NCBI GenBank assembly: GCA_039198225.1
Contig: JBCCTQ010000001.1
Location: forward strand, 156,943-220,942
Length of the DNA: 64,000 nucleotides
Direction of reading: 5' to 3'
Source of the DNA: JASJAR01 sp039198225
GTDB lineage: Bacteria; Pseudomonadota; Alphaproteobacteria; Rhodobacterales; Rhodobacteraceae
Shown: piece after piece, positions 23,243-32,640 of the stretch
How the letters are laid out: each line of letters begins with the position of its first letter
How positions within the stretch are numbered: the first letter of the stretch is position 1
Program-made: the position numbers and the translations under genes
Notes under the pieces: generated by a model
What the model saw: only the letters and a program-made list of their open reading frames with translations
Database searches by the model: none
What the model was told of the DNA's origin: nothing

Positions 23243-26041
23243 ATGACAGAGAGTGAATTCGGCAAAGGCTGCCATTTGGCGCTGATCGACGGTTCGGCCT
23301 TTATTTTCCGTGCCTACCACGCCCTCCCGCCCCTCAGCCGAAAATCCGACGGTCTGCCCGTGGGCGCGGTTTCGGGCTTTGTAAATATGCTCTGGAAGAC
23401 GGTCGAGGATAACAAGGGGCCGGATGCGCCGACCCATGTGGCCGTGGTATTCGACAAGGGTTCGCACACGTTTCGGAACGATCTATATGACCAATATAAG
23501 GCCAACCGGGACGAGATGCCCGAAGATCTCCGCCCCCAAATCCCGCTGACCCGCGACGCGACGCGGGCCTTCAACATTGCCTGCCTCGAAGAAGAGGGAT
23601 TTGAAGCCGATGACATCATCGCAACCCTCGCCTGCCGGGCGCGGGACGCCGGCGGCCGGGTGACAATCATCTCGTCCGACAAAGATCTCATGCAGCTTGT
23701 GGGCGACGGCGTCGAAATGTTCGATGCGATGAAGAACAAAAGGATCGGGGTCGAAGGGGTCGAAGAGAAATTCGGCGTGGGCCCCGAACGGGTCGTCGAT
23801 GTCCAGGCACTGGCTGGCGACAGCGTTGATAACGTGCCCGGCGCCCCGGGGATCGGGGTCAAGACGGCCGCGCTCTTGATCAATGAGTTCGGCTCACTCG
23901 AAGAGCTTCTCGACCGGGCCGAAGAAATCAAACAGCCTAAACGGCGTCAGACCCTAATCGATCACCGGGCACAGATCGAGCTGTCTAAGCGCCTTGTGAC
24001 GCTCGATTGCGAGATGGAATTGGCATACGGGCTCGATACTCTCGAAGTGAAAGACCCTGTGGCCGACGACCTCTTGGCATTTCTCATTTCGATGGAATTT
24101 CGCACCATCACCAAACGGGTGGCCGAAGCGATGGGCGTCGAAGCGCCGGTTATAGAGGCGGTCGAAGAGGCGGCACCCGAAGCGCCTGCGGCGGTCCCGT
24201 TTGACGAAGCAACCTACAGCGCTGTCACGGATGTGGACGCGCTTAAAGCCTGGATCGCGAGAGCCGAAAGGCGGGGCTGGGTCGCGGTCGACACCGAGAC
24301 GACCGGTCTGAATGAAATGATCGCCGAGCTTGTGGGCGTCTGTCTGGCGGTCGAGCCCGGAGAGGCTGCTTACGTGCCCCTCGCCCACAAAGCCGAGGCT
24401 GGGGAGGGGCTTTTCGGATCGGACGAATTGGCCCCCGGTCAAATCCCGATGGAGGAGGCGCTAGGGCTTCTAAAGCCCCTCCTCGAAGATCCAGCGGTGA
24501 TGAAAATCGGCCAAAACATGAAATATGACGCGAAGATCCTTGCGCGCTATGGGATCCTGGTCGCTCCGGTCGATGACACGATGCTGATGAGCTACGCCCT
24601 GCATGGCGGGCTCCATAACCACGGGATGGATCTTCTGTCAGAACGCTATCTCGGCCACCAGCCGATCCCGATCAAATCGCTTCTCGGGAGCGGCAAATCG
24701 ATGATCACATTCGACAAAGTGCCCGTGGAGGATGCCACAAAATACGCCGCCGAAGATGCCGACATAACGCTCCGGCTGTGGCAGAGTTTCAAACCGGGGC
24801 TCCACCGGAAACGGGTGACCACCGTCTATGAGACCCTTGAACGCCCACTTTTGCCGGTTTTGGCGGAAATGGAAATGACCGGGATTGAGGTCGACCGCGA
24901 CACGCTCAGCCGGATGTCTAACGCATTTTCCCAGAAAATGGCCGGCCTCGAAGCGGAGATCCACGAGCTGGCCGGAGAGAATTTCAATGTGGGCTCGCCC
25001 AAGCAATTGGGGGAGATCCTATTCGACAAGATGTCGCTTCCAGGCGGCAAGAAAGGCAAAACAGGCGCCTATGGAACCGGGGCGGATATCTTGGAGGATC
25101 TTGCGACCGAGCACGACCTGCCCGCCCGCGTTCTCGATTGGCGCCAATTGTCGAAACTGAAATCGACCTACACGGATGCGCTACAGGACCACATCAATGC
25201 CGAAACCGGGCGGGTCCATACGTCCTATTCCATTGCCGGTGCGAATACCGGGAGGCTTGCCTCGACCGATCCGAATTTGCAGAATATTCCGATCCGGACG
25301 GAAGAGGGCCGGCGCATTCGCGAGGCGTTCGTGGCCCCCGAAGGCCGAGTGCTGGTGAGCCTCGATTATTCCCAGATCGAGCTCCGGATCCTTGCCCATA
25401 TCGCAGGGATCGATGCGTTAAAGGACGCCTTTAAAGATGGGCAAGACATCCACGCGGCCACCGCGTCTGAAATGTTCGGCGTGCCGATGGATGAAATGAC
25501 ACCCGAGGTCAGGCGCCAGGCGAAGGCAATTAATTTCGGGGTGATATACGGCATCTCAGGCTGGGGGCTGGCCCGGAACCTCCGGATCCCCCGCGAAGAG
25601 GCCCAGGGCTTCATCGACCGCTATTTTGAGCGCTTCCCCGGAATCCGATCCTACATGGACGAGACCGTAGCCTTCGCCAAAGAGCACTCCCGGGTCGAAA
25701 CCCTGTTCGGTAGGCGGATCAACACGCCCGAGATTAATGCTAAAGGCCCCCATGCGGGCTTTGCCAAACGCGCCGCGATCAATGCGCCGATCCAAGGCAC
25801 CGCGGCCGATATTATCCGCCGCGCCATGGTGCGGATGCCCGGCGCCGTCGAAAGGATCGACGCAAAAATGCTCCTCCAGGTCCATGACGAACTGGTCTTT
25901 GAAGTGGCCGAAGATGCGGTCGATGATCTGGTGGCAACGGCCCGCGACGTCATGGAAGGAGCGGCCCATCCCGCGGTGCATCTCTCAGTCCCCCTCGTGG
26001 TCGATGCGGGCCAGGGCGGGAATTGGGCCGAGGCCCATTAG
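23243..26041 (+). CDS. polA: DNA polymerase I
   Basis: A 932-residue Pol I with all three domains. The 5' nuclease is at about 1-290 (IDGSAFIFRAYHALP, ISSDKDLMQL). The 3'-5' proofreading exonuclease is at about 330-520 (VAVDTETTGLN, GQNMKYDAKIL, YAAEDADITLRL), with its acidic residues kept, so it should be active. The polymerase domain has VSLDYSQIELRILAH, RQAKAINFGVIYG and LLQVHDELVFE. It fills gaps in repair and replaces Okazaki primers. I chose the ATG at 23243 for the usual N-terminus; an upstream extension to 23117 is not conserved-looking. Confidence 0.97.
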   Translation: MTESEFGKGCHLALIDGSAFIFRAYHALPPLSRKSDGLPVGAVSGFVNMLWKTVEDNKGPDAPTHVAVVFDKGSHTFRNDLYDQYKANRDEMPEDLRPQIPLTRDATRAFNIACLEEEGFEADDIIATLACRARDAGGRVTIISSDKDLMQLVGDGVEMFDAMKNKRIGVEGVEEKFGVGPERVVDVQALAGDSVDNVPGAPGIGVKTAALLINEFGSLEELLDRAEEIKQPKRRQTLIDHRAQIELSKRLVTLDCEMELAYGLDTLEVKDPVADDLLAFLISMEFRTITKRVAEAMGVEAPVIEAVEEAAPEAPAAVPFDEATYSAVTDVDALKAWIARAERRGWVAVDTETTGLNEMIAELVGVCLAVEPGEAAYVPLAHKAEAGEGLFGSDELAPGQIPMEEALGLLKPLLEDPAVMKIGQNMKYDAKILARYGILVAPVDDTMLMSYALHGGLHNHGMDLLSERYLGHQPIPIKSLLGSGKSMITFDKVPVEDATKYAAEDADITLRLWQSFKPGLHRKRVTTVYETLERPLLPVLAEMEMTGIEVDRDTLSRMSNAFSQKMAGLEAEIHELAGENFNVGSPKQLGEILFDKMSLPGGKKGKTGAYGTGADILEDLATEHDLPARVLDWRQLSKLKSTYTDALQDHINAETGRVHTSYSIAGANTGRLASTDPNLQNIPIRTEEGRRIREAFVAPEGRVLVSLDYSQIELRILAHIAGIDALKDAFKDGQDIHAATASEMFGVPMDEMTPEVRRQAKAINFGVIYGISGWGLARNLRIPREEAQGFIDRYFERFPGIRSYMDETVAFAKEHSRVETLFGRRINTPEINAKGPHAGFAKRAAINAPIQGTAADIIRRAMVRMPGAVERIDAKMLLQVHDELVFEVAEDAVDDLVATARDVMEGAAHPAVHLSVPLVVDAGQGGNWAEAH

Positions 26042-26074
26042 GTTCATTGCGCGATCAAGGCTCGAAAACGCGAG

Positions 26075-26095
26075 GTCCCGGGTCAAGCCCGGGAC
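26075..26095. repeat. GC-rich palindrome downstream of polA
   Basis: GTCCCGGG (26075-26082) and CCCGGGAC (26088-26095) form a perfect 8-bp stem around TCAAG. This CCGGGTCAAGCCCGG type of palindrome is common between genes in alphaproteobacteria. It lies in the 166-base spacer between convergent polA and the DUF6456 gene and may act as a bidirectional terminator or REP-like element. A second short stem (CGCC/GGCG) follows near 26132-26146. Confidence 0.6.
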
Positions 26096-26207
26096 GGGTA
26101 GGGCGCGGGCCCCTTCATCTCTTTTCAAATACGCCCGCCGGAGGCGTCCTCTCCTCGCCGTGCGCCCGGGTATCTGGCATGGCGAGGCTTGCCTCCGTGG
26201 GGAGGGA

Positions 26208-27320
26208 CTACCCGATCATTGGCGACCAGCCGCCTTCCTTTTCGTCGTAGTGCCGCTTGAGCCGCTGCAAAGCAATTCGGAGTACGATCTTGCCAGACCG
26301 CGCCGCCCAGCCAAGGCGGCGTTCGACCGCTTCCATCCCTTCGAGGAAACAGCAGGTCCGGAGGGCGACGTCCGAAAGCCCCGGGCCGAGATCGCCGAGA
26401 GCAGCTTGGACGCGGGCGCGTGCGGCTTCGGGACCCGAGGCCGGGCCGTCGCCGCCACCCTTGGGCCGGTCAGTGCCGGCTAGGAACCGTTCCCAATTCT
26501 GGGTCACGCGGGGCCCCATTTGTGCGAGTTCGAAATCCTCCCGCAGACGTTCTCCGGCGGCGACCAATTCGGCCGCGAGAAAGGGCTTTCCCGAACGGTC
26601 TTTCCGCCGCGCGAGGGATTGGATCGGGCTTTCTGAAAGGTTGAACCGGGTCCGGTTGCTTTTCCCCGGCGTGCCGACTTCGCGCTCATCGAGGTCGCGG
26701 TGCTGGTCGCCGAAAGGATCAGCCGCGTCGGCGTTGTCCTCCCGAGCGGCCCGGTCCTCGGCCAGAAGGCGTTTGAGGGCCGAGCGACCGGTCGCGGTGA
26801 TCTTGTAGCGGTTTATCCGGCCCGAGGACGAACAGCTCAGCCATTCTTTCAGCGCCATCGCTTCGGCCACGGCCCGGTCGACCACCGCCGTTCGCACGGT
26901 GCGTCCATCGGCGGTGTCGCGCACCACGACGGCGTTTTCCATGTCGCGCGCGACCGCGAGGCAGGCCCCTGGTTCCGACATCCGCCGGAGGATCCGGCGC
27001 GCCTCGCGATCGATGGTCGGATCGTCGGGGCTGGGCCCGCGCAATGTAAACTGTTCGGTCATGCCTCTACTCCGTTCATTTGGATCTCGGGTCGAACGGC
27101 CCAGGCGCCGGAGCGCATCGTCGACGAGGATATCGTCGCGCATGGCTTCCATCCGGCGGACCTGTCGGAGAATGGTGGAGGCGTGGCAGCCTGACGCTCG
27201 GGCCAAAGACCGGATCGACCGGCCCGCCACCGTATGCGCCACATAGTGGCGCGCTGGTTTAGGAACCCAATGGGGTACCGTCTTCTGTCGAAACTCTGTC
27301 GCATGCCCGGCATAAACCAT
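26208..27320 (-). CDS. HTH and DUF6456 domain protein
   Basis: A 370-residue cytosolic protein. The N-terminal part contains a helix-turn-helix-like stretch (AGRSIRSLARASGCHASTILRQVRRME). The C-terminal part from about residue 230 (ESPIQSLARRKDRSGKPFL, LREDFELAQMGPRVTQNWERF) matches the DUF6456 domain of Rhodobacterales. The function is unknown; DNA binding is inferred from the HTH. A start at 27347 is also possible. It is divergent from a DUF6477-like gene, another lineage-restricted family. Confidence 0.7.
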   Translation of the reverse strand: MVYAGHATEFRQKTVPHWVPKPARHYVAHTVAGRSIRSLARASGCHASTILRQVRRMEAMRDDILVDDALRRLGRSTRDPNERSRGMTEQFTLRGPSPDDPTIDREARRILRRMSEPGACLAVARDMENAVVVRDTADGRTVRTAVVDRAVAEAMALKEWLSCSSSGRINRYKITATGRSALKRLLAEDRAAREDNADAADPFGDQHRDLDEREVGTPGKSNRTRFNLSESPIQSLARRKDRSGKPFLAAELVAAGERLREDFELAQMGPRVTQNWERFLAGTDRPKGGGDGPASGPEAARARVQAALGDLGPGLSDVALRTCCFLEGMEAVERRLGWAARSGKIVLRIALQRLKRHYDEKEGGWSPMIG

Positions 27321-27538
27321 CACACATTCACCCAATCCGGCGTGCATTTACCAACAATTCGTAAGACAACCTTTAGTTGTAAGTCTTACCAGAAGGTTAA
27401 CGCCTGGACCTGCAACCCAAACTGACCGTGAATTCTAAACAACTGAAAACACTTCCGAACGCTGAAGTGAGGTCGAACGCAACGTGAGACCGACGGTGCC
27501 TATGTCCGGTCTAGTTGACACAACCTTGAGATGTGAAA

Positions 27539-27820
27539 ATGCAGAATATCCACGACCGTTTGGCTACGCTTCGGCGCCCCCGTTTGCTTATCAGTGCCGC
27601 ACGCTTCGCTTTGTCCGACTACAACCGGACCCGCGAATTAAAACGTATTTTCAAAGCTGTACCCCAAGGGGACGGTCGGGCCTTGGCGCTGTTGATTGAC
27701 GAGGAAGCTCATATCGAGGCGACCCGTAAAGCAGGCGACGCGGCCTATTCGGTCGCGCGGCACGTGGAACTATTGACGGCAATGATGGGAGAGGCCCGGC
27801 TCACCCAGCGGGCTGGCTGA
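27539..27820 (+). CDS. DUF6477-like small protein
   Basis: A 93-residue soluble protein with no known function. LATLRRPRLLISAARFALSDY at the N-terminus and AAYSVARHVELLTAMMGEAR at the C-terminus resemble the DUF6477 family, which I know only from Rhodobacterales. The GTG six bases earlier (27533) is an alternative start. It is divergent from the DUF6456 gene across about 220 bases. The Arg-rich N-terminus and helical character suggest binding to nucleic acid or a protein partner, but nothing catalytic is visible. Confidence 0.65.
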   Translation: MQNIHDRLATLRRPRLLISAARFALSDYNRTRELKRIFKAVPQGDGRALALLIDEEAHIEATRKAGDAAYSVARHVELLTAMMGEARLTQRAG

Positions 27821-27856
27821 GCAAGGGGAACGGGAATTGCGGCAGGTGACGCAGCG

Positions 27857-29404
27857 TCAACTTCCGATTTCTTCTTTCCGACGGGCCATAAACTCCGCGA
27901 GACCGTCGCGGATTCCTGGGTCGAGTGCGGGCGACTCGTAAGATTTCAGTAGCGATTTGACGCGGTCTCCGGCCTGCATCTCGATATCGGGCGCCCCGGC
28001 CTCGCTCCATGTCTCGAAGGTACGGTAATCCAAGATCTCCGACCGCCAGAATGCGGATTCAAAATGGCGATAGGTATGGGCCGCGCCGAAATAATTGGCG
28101 CCGGGCCCGCCACGCACTTCGCGGATCGCGTCGAGCGCCTGGGCCTCTTCATCGACAGAAATTCCAGCAGCGAATTTGTGGAGCGCCCCCAATTGGTCGG
28201 CGTCGAGAAGAAATTTCTCGAACCCCGCAACGAGCCCCCCTTCGAGCCAGCCCGCCGAATGAAGCATGAAATTTACCCCTGCCAAAACCGCCGCATTCAG
28301 CGAATTGGCCGTCTCGTAGCCTGACTGGGCGTCGGCGCGTTTGGCACCCGTAAACGACCCGCCCGAGCGGTAGGGCAGCCCCAGCCGACGGGCAAGTTGT
28401 CCCGCGCCATAGGTGATTTGGGACGCTTCGGGCGTGCCAAAGGTCGGCGCGCCCGAGCCCATATCGGTCGATGTCACGAAGGCGCCGAAGATCACGGGTG
28501 CGCCAGGGCGGATGAGTTGGGCATAGGCAACTCCAGCCAAGACTTCCGCTAGGACTTGGGTCAGCGTCCCGGCCACGGAAACCGGCGACATAGCTCCGCC
28601 GACAATGAAGGGCGAGACGATGCTCGCTTGGTTGGATCTGGCATATTCTTCGAGGGCGCCGACCATGGTGGCATCGAATGTGAGCGGCGAATTGATGTTG
28701 ATGAGCGAGGTGAGCGCAGTCCGACCGTCGAGCCCGCCAAAAAGGATCTCGGCCATAGCAACTGAATCGGCCGCCCGTTCCGGCGCAGTGACCGAACCCA
28801 TCAGCGGTTTGTCCGACAGCGTCATATGTGCGGCGAGCATGTCGAGATGGCGGGTTTCAACGGGAAGATCGGTAGGTTCGCAGACCGTGCCGCCCGAATG
28901 GTGGAGCCACGGCGAGAGATAGGCGAGGCGGACGAAATTCTCGAAATCGCCAATCGTACCGTAGCGCCGCCCGCCCTCGAGGTCGCGGACAAAGGGGGGG
29001 CCGTAGACCGGAGCAAAAACGAGGTTTTTGCCGCCAACGGGAACGTTGCGCTCCGGGTTCCGGGCAATTTGTGTGAATTCGGAGGGCGCGGTCGAGGCAA
29101 GTTGGCGCGCGAGGCCTTTAGGGAGATGGACCCGGTCGCCCACCACGTCGGCGCCCGCTTCGCGCCACCGCTCCAGTGCGACCGGATGGTCGGCGAAGAT
29201 GACGCCGATTTCTTCGAGGACCGTTTCGGCATTGGCTTCGATGATTTCGAGCGCTTCGCTGCTGAGGATGTCAAAGGTGGGGACGTTGCGGTCGATGGCC
29301 TTGGCCACCTCGTAGCGTCGCGTTTGGCGAACGGCCCGCCGGGCCGCGCCTCCTCCGCTCCGTCGCTTGCGCGCCGCCGGTTGGTCCACCCCGTCCTTCA
29401 TCAT
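27857..29404 (-). CDS. Trimethylamine methyltransferase (MttB) family protein, non-pyrrolysine
   Basis: A 515-residue MttB-superfamily protein. The frame is open throughout, with no in-frame amber codon, so it belongs to the non-pyrrolysine group whose studied members demethylate glycine betaine or other quaternary amines, passing the methyl group to a corrinoid protein. The N-terminal 35 residues are Arg/Ala-rich. Conserved-looking blocks include LSDKPLMGSVTAPERAADSV and GAFVTSTDMGSGAPTFGTPE. No corrinoid protein or reactivase gene is adjacent, so the substrate is unknown. Confidence 0.85.
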   Translation of the reverse strand: MMKDGVDQPAARKRRSGGGAARRAVRQTRRYEVAKAIDRNVPTFDILSSEALEIIEANAETVLEEIGVIFADHPVALERWREAGADVVGDRVHLPKGLARQLASTAPSEFTQIARNPERNVPVGGKNLVFAPVYGPPFVRDLEGGRRYGTIGDFENFVRLAYLSPWLHHSGGTVCEPTDLPVETRHLDMLAAHMTLSDKPLMGSVTAPERAADSVAMAEILFGGLDGRTALTSLININSPLTFDATMVGALEEYARSNQASIVSPFIVGGAMSPVSVAGTLTQVLAEVLAGVAYAQLIRPGAPVIFGAFVTSTDMGSGAPTFGTPEASQITYGAGQLARRLGLPYRSGGSFTGAKRADAQSGYETANSLNAAVLAGVNFMLHSAGWLEGGLVAGFEKFLLDADQLGALHKFAAGISVDEEAQALDAIREVRGGPGANYFGAAHTYRHFESAFWRSEILDYRTFETWSEAGAPDIEMQAGDRVKSLLKSYESPALDPGIRDGLAEFMARRKEEIGS

Positions 29405-29525
29405 GGTCTCAGGATAAGGCGGCCGGGCGGGCGGTCTTTGAAGATTTGCGCCGGTTCCGGTGAAAAAGCGACATAGTTCGCCTCGGCCGCCAGGATTTCA
29501 GAGTTTTTGGGGACCATCTGGCCCT

Positions 29526-30257
29526 TCAGCCACCATAGGCACGGCCGTTGCGTGGGCCAGCCGACGGTGGGCGATGGCTCGGCCGGTCGGTGGAGGCGTA
29601 GAAATCACGCAAGGTCTTGCCGCGTTCTTCTCTAAATTGCCCGTTTTCCTCGGTCGCCGCTATCCGGTCGACGCGGAACATCCGAAAGTCTTCTCGAAGC
29701 TCGCACCAGGCAATGAGTGTCCAAACCTTACCCCAGAACCAAAGCCCTAAGGGCCGAACCGGGCGCTCGGTCCGGGTCCCGGCCTCATCGACGTAAGTCA
29801 GGATCATCCGGCGCCGGTCCTCGGCGGCCCGCTCGAGCGTGTCGATCCGGTCGCGGGTCGCGGTGTCGAGTTCGGGCATGTCGAGGGCGTGGATTTGGAC
29901 GCCTCGGGCCCGAGCACGTTCGGCCTCAGGGAGAACCGCATCGATCTTGACGAGCGCTTCTTCGGCGGCTTTCGCCATGCCGGTGCCGCCCCAGGCCCGG
30001 ATCAGCCGGGCCCCGGCGACGAGCGCCACGATCTCGTCGCGGGAGAACATCAAAGGCGGCAGGTCAAAGCCAGCTCGCATTACATAGCCCACCCCCGCTT
30101 CGCCTTCGATGGGCACGCCGTTACCGATCAGATCGGCCACGTCGCGGTAAATAGTGCGTTCGGAGACTTCGAGCCGTTCGGCCAGCGATCTCGCCGTGGT
30201 AAGCCGACCGCCCCTCAGATATTGGACGATCTGGAAAAGACGGTCGGCGCGTCGCAT
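29526..30257 (-). CDS. YafY-type HTH and WYL-domain transcriptional regulator
   Basis: A 243-residue regulator. It has an N-terminal HTH_11 (MRRADRLFQIVQYLRGG, then SLAERLEVSERTIYRDVADL) and a C-terminal WYL domain (PVRPLGLWFWGKVWTLIAWCE), which senses a small ligand or nucleic acid. It is the second gene after the VOC protein with 5 bases between, so it probably regulates its own operon. A 10-bp inverted repeat at 30743-30766, upstream of the VOC gene, is a candidate operator. Confidence 0.9.
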   Translation of the reverse strand: MRRADRLFQIVQYLRGGRLTTARSLAERLEVSERTIYRDVADLIGNGVPIEGEAGVGYVMRAGFDLPPLMFSRDEIVALVAGARLIRAWGGTGMAKAAEEALVKIDAVLPEAERARARGVQIHALDMPELDTATRDRIDTLERAAEDRRRMILTYVDEAGTRTERPVRPLGLWFWGKVWTLIAWCELREDFRMFRVDRIAATEENGQFREERGKTLRDFYASTDRPSHRPPSAGPRNGRAYGG

Positions 30258-30262
30258 GTCCT

Positions 30263-30694
30263 CTAGCGTCCTTTGACTTCGAACAAGCCGATGGAATTGC
30301 CTTCGGTGTCTACGCCGTAGGCGAAGCGCCCCGGCGGGATCTCGATCACGGCCGGGAAAACCTGGCCGCCTGCAGCTTTGACGCGGGCGGTCGTGGCTTC
30401 GAGCGTATCGGGAACCGTCAAGTGAACAGTCGGCCCGTCTCCGCCGATGGCGGGTTTGCCGGGGTAGATATGGCCCGAGACGCCTTTGCCGTCGGCGGTG
30501 GGGAACATGGCAAACGGGTTTGGCGTGTTCTCGGTGAACCGTTCGAGTTTGGTTTTGAGCACCTCTTCACAAAAGCCGATGGCGCGTTCGTAATCGGCGG
30601 CCGGTATCTCGAACCAGACGGCACTATGGGCTGGCGCGCCCTCGGCCAAGGCATCGACATGGTCTTCGAGGGCGGTTGCGTCTTGGGCGGTCAT
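30263..30694 (-). CDS. VOC-family (glyoxalase/bleomycin resistance-like) protein
   Basis: A 143-residue single-module VOC protein. HSAVWFEIPAADYERAIGFCEEVL and FAYGVDTEGNSIGLFEVKG mark the two beta-alpha-beta-beta-beta units. Such proteins bind metal or small toxic molecules; many neighbours of YafY regulators have unknown substrates. I chose Met at 30694 because AGGAGG lies six bases upstream. It is cotranscribed with the WYL regulator that follows. Confidence 0.85.
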   Translation of the reverse strand: MTAQDATALEDHVDALAEGAPAHSAVWFEIPAADYERAIGFCEEVLKTKLERFTENTPNPFAMFPTADGKGVSGHIYPGKPAIGGDGPTVHLTVPDTLEATTARVKAAGGQVFPAVIEIPPGRFAYGVDTEGNSIGLFEVKGR

Positions 30695-30742
30695 GGTGAT
30701 CCTCCTTGTCAAATTGCATGATGGGGAGGGTATGGCAGACCC

Positions 30743-30766
30743 CTCCTGACAGGGTTCTGTCAGGAG
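30743..30766. promoter_or_regulatory. Inverted repeat, candidate YafY operator or terminator
   Basis: CTCCTGACAG (30743-30752) and CTGTCAGGAG (30757-30766) pair perfectly over a GGTT loop. The element covers the stop codon of the DUF2798 gene and lies about 50 bases upstream of the VOC start, where a promoter is expected. Without a T-tract, an operator containing TGACAG/CTGTCA half-sites is as likely as a terminator. Confidence 0.55.
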
Positions 30767-30990
30767 CCTTCACGCACGAGGCCCATCACGAGTTTTGTGA
30801 TCAAAGGCCGGAAAAGGAGGAGCGCGGGGAAGGCCACCGGCCAGGCGAAGGCCCATGCGCTCATCCATGTGGTAAAGAAGCCGCTGAAACCGTCCAAGGC
30901 ACGCCAGGTGGCTACGCCTGAGACGAGAAAACACATGCCCCCTGAGACCAAAAGCGCAATGAGGGTCGGCGCAACCCGGGCCGGGATCAT
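30760..30990 (-). CDS. DUF2798 small membrane protein
   Basis: A 76-residue protein with two hydrophobic segments (about 8-28 and 38-60), of the DUF2798 type (VAPTLIALLVSGGMCFLVSG, then WMSAWAFAWPVAFPALLLFRPL). The function is unknown. The ATG overlaps the stop of the preceding DUF1285 gene by 4 bases (ATGA), so I prefer it to longer frames. Translation is probably coupled to that gene. Confidence 0.8.
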   Translation of the reverse strand: MIPARVAPTLIALLVSGGMCFLVSGVATWRALDGFSGFFTTWMSAWAFAWPVAFPALLLFRPLITKLVMGLVREGS

Positions 30991-31577
30991 GCGGCGTCGA
31001 GTTCGGCAGCGGGGATGATTGGGAAGAACACCCCGGAGGATCGAACTCCAAACCATGCCACACCGTCAACGCCTTCGGTCTCTCCGAGATCGACGAGGCG
31101 ATAAAAGCTCTTCCGGTCGATCAGCGCTTCAAGCCCGGACCTGACCATCACGTAAGGTGACGGCTCACCAACCGCATCGCGGATGACCCGGATCGGGTGA
31201 TCGGGCCCGGCGACGACGTGGTCACCGACATTTGTCTCGAACCGGAGCCCGCCGTCGACGGTTTCAAAATCAACGGCGACGAAAGGGGCGTCTTCGACGC
31301 GGATCCCGACTTTTTCGACCGGGGTGACCAGATAGTATTTGCCGTCCTCGATCTTGAGGATCGTCGAAAAGAGCCGCACCAGCGGCGGTCGTCCAATGGG
31401 TGTGCCCTCGTAAAACCAGGTGCCGTCGCGGGCGATGCGCATGTCAAGGTCGCCACAAAACGGCGGATCCCAGAGATGGACCGGCGGTAGGCCGCCTTTT
31501 GAAGCAGCAGAAGCGCTGGCGGCAAGCCCATCTGCGGTCGGTTTCACGATCAATTCAGGTTCTTTGGCTTTTGCCAT
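30987..31577 (-). CDS. DUF1285 domain protein
   Basis: A 196-residue soluble protein. PPVHLWDPPFCGDLDMRIARDGTWFYEGTPI is the hallmark start of DUF1285 proteins, followed by LVRLFSTILKIEDGKYYLVTPVEK. The structural family is known but its role is not established. The start at 31577 is chosen because upstream codons are antisense to the moxR gene. It is divergent from moxR with a 58-base spacer, so the two operons may share a promoter region. Confidence 0.85.
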   Translation of the reverse strand: MAKAKEPELIVKPTADGLAASASAASKGGLPPVHLWDPPFCGDLDMRIARDGTWFYEGTPIGRPPLVRLFSTILKIEDGKYYLVTPVEKVGIRVEDAPFVAVDFETVDGGLRFETNVGDHVVAGPDHPIRVIRDAVGEPSPYVMVRSGLEALIDRKSFYRLVDLGETEGVDGVAWFGVRSSGVFFPIIPAAELDAA

Positions 31578-31635
31578 TTGTATGGCCCGGGATAGTTCGC
31601 ATAGATGAGCATAGAGGAAGAGCGGAGGCAAAGCG

Positions 31636-32640
31636 ATGAGCGACGACACCCTCGTGGCGGCAATCGAAGGTCTTGGAGAGAAGCTAGGACAGGCGAAATC
31701 TTCGATCTCCAGTCGATTTATCGGCCAAGAACGGGTGGTGGAGCTGGTTTTATCGGCAATCCTCTGCGGTGGACACGGGCTTTTGATCGGGCTGCCGGGC
31801 CTCGGAAAGACCCGGCTCGTTGACACGCTTTCGACGGTTCTCGGGATCGACGGGGCCCGGGTCCAGTTCACGCCCGACCTTATGCCGGCCGATATTCTCG
31901 GCTCAGAAGTCCTCGAAACCGGGGCCGATGGGTCGCGGACGTTCAAGTTCATCGAAGGCCCGGTCTTTTGCCAGCTCTTGATGGCCGACGAGATCAACCG
32001 GGCAAGCCCCCGGACCCAATCGGCGCTTTTACAAGCGATGCAGGAGAAATCGGTGACGATCGCTGGCCAGCCCCACGGGCTTCCGGCCCCGTTCCACGTG
32101 CTTGCGACCCAGAACCCGATTGAACAGGAAGGGACCTATCCTCTTCCCGAGGCCCAGCTTGACCGGTTCCTTGTCCAGATCGATGTGCCTTACCCCGACC
32201 GAGAGACCGAGCGCGATATTCTGATGGCCACGACCGGGCTCGAGGAGGCCGAAAGCCATACGGTCTTTGATGCCGCCGGGCTGATCGAAGCTCAAAGCGT
32301 GGTCCGGCGGATGCCGGTAGGCGAAGCGGTGGTCGAGACGATTCTCGATCTTGTGCGGGCATGTCGACCCGATGACCCGTCTGCACCCGAAGCGGTGAGC
32401 ACCAATGTGGGCTGGGGGCCGGGCCCCCGGGCGGCCCAAGCTTTGATGCTCACGGTGCGGGCGAAAGCGCTTCTCGACGGTCGACTTGCGCCTTCGGTCG
32501 AGGACGTGGCGAACATGGCCGCGCCGGTCCTGTCCCACCGGATGGCCTTGAGTTTCGCGGCACGGGCACGGGGGCTTAGCCTGGCGGATGTGATCTCGGA
32601 GGTGACTGAACGGGCCACAAGGGTCGAGGCCGCCGCATGA
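31636..32640 (+). CDS. MoxR-family AAA+ ATPase
   Basis: A 334-residue AAA+ ATPase of the MoxR/RavA group. Walker A is GLPGLGKT (residues 52-59), Walker B is LLMADEINRA (about 117-126), and the sensor motif ATQNPIEQEGTYPLPEAQLDRF is intact. These chaperone-like ATPases work with VWA-domain partners to activate or assemble protein complexes, often at the membrane. The next genes encode a DUF58 protein and two BatA/VWA-like membrane proteins, the usual partners. It overlaps the DUF58 gene by ATGA. Confidence 0.93.
   Translation: MSDDTLVAAIEGLGEKLGQAKSSISSRFIGQERVVELVLSAILCGGHGLLIGLPGLGKTRLVDTLSTVLGIDGARVQFTPDLMPADILGSEVLETGADGSRTFKFIEGPVFCQLLMADEINRASPRTQSALLQAMQEKSVTIAGQPHGLPAPFHVLATQNPIEQEGTYPLPEAQLDRFLVQIDVPYPDRETERDILMATTGLEEAESHTVFDAAGLIEAQSVVRRMPVGEAVVETILDLVRACRPDDPSAPEAVSTNVGWGPGPRAAQALMLTVRAKALLDGRLAPSVEDVANMAAPVLSHRMALSFAARARGLSLADVISEVTERATRVEAAA

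Noticed and set aside
27857..29404. Pyrrolysine-containing trimethylamine methyltransferase
   Set aside because: The frame is open with no in-frame amber codon and no pyl genes are seen, so the non-pyrrolysine subgroup fits.
31578..31997. N-terminal extension of the DUF1285 protein
   Set aside because: It is antisense to moxR and unlike the family.
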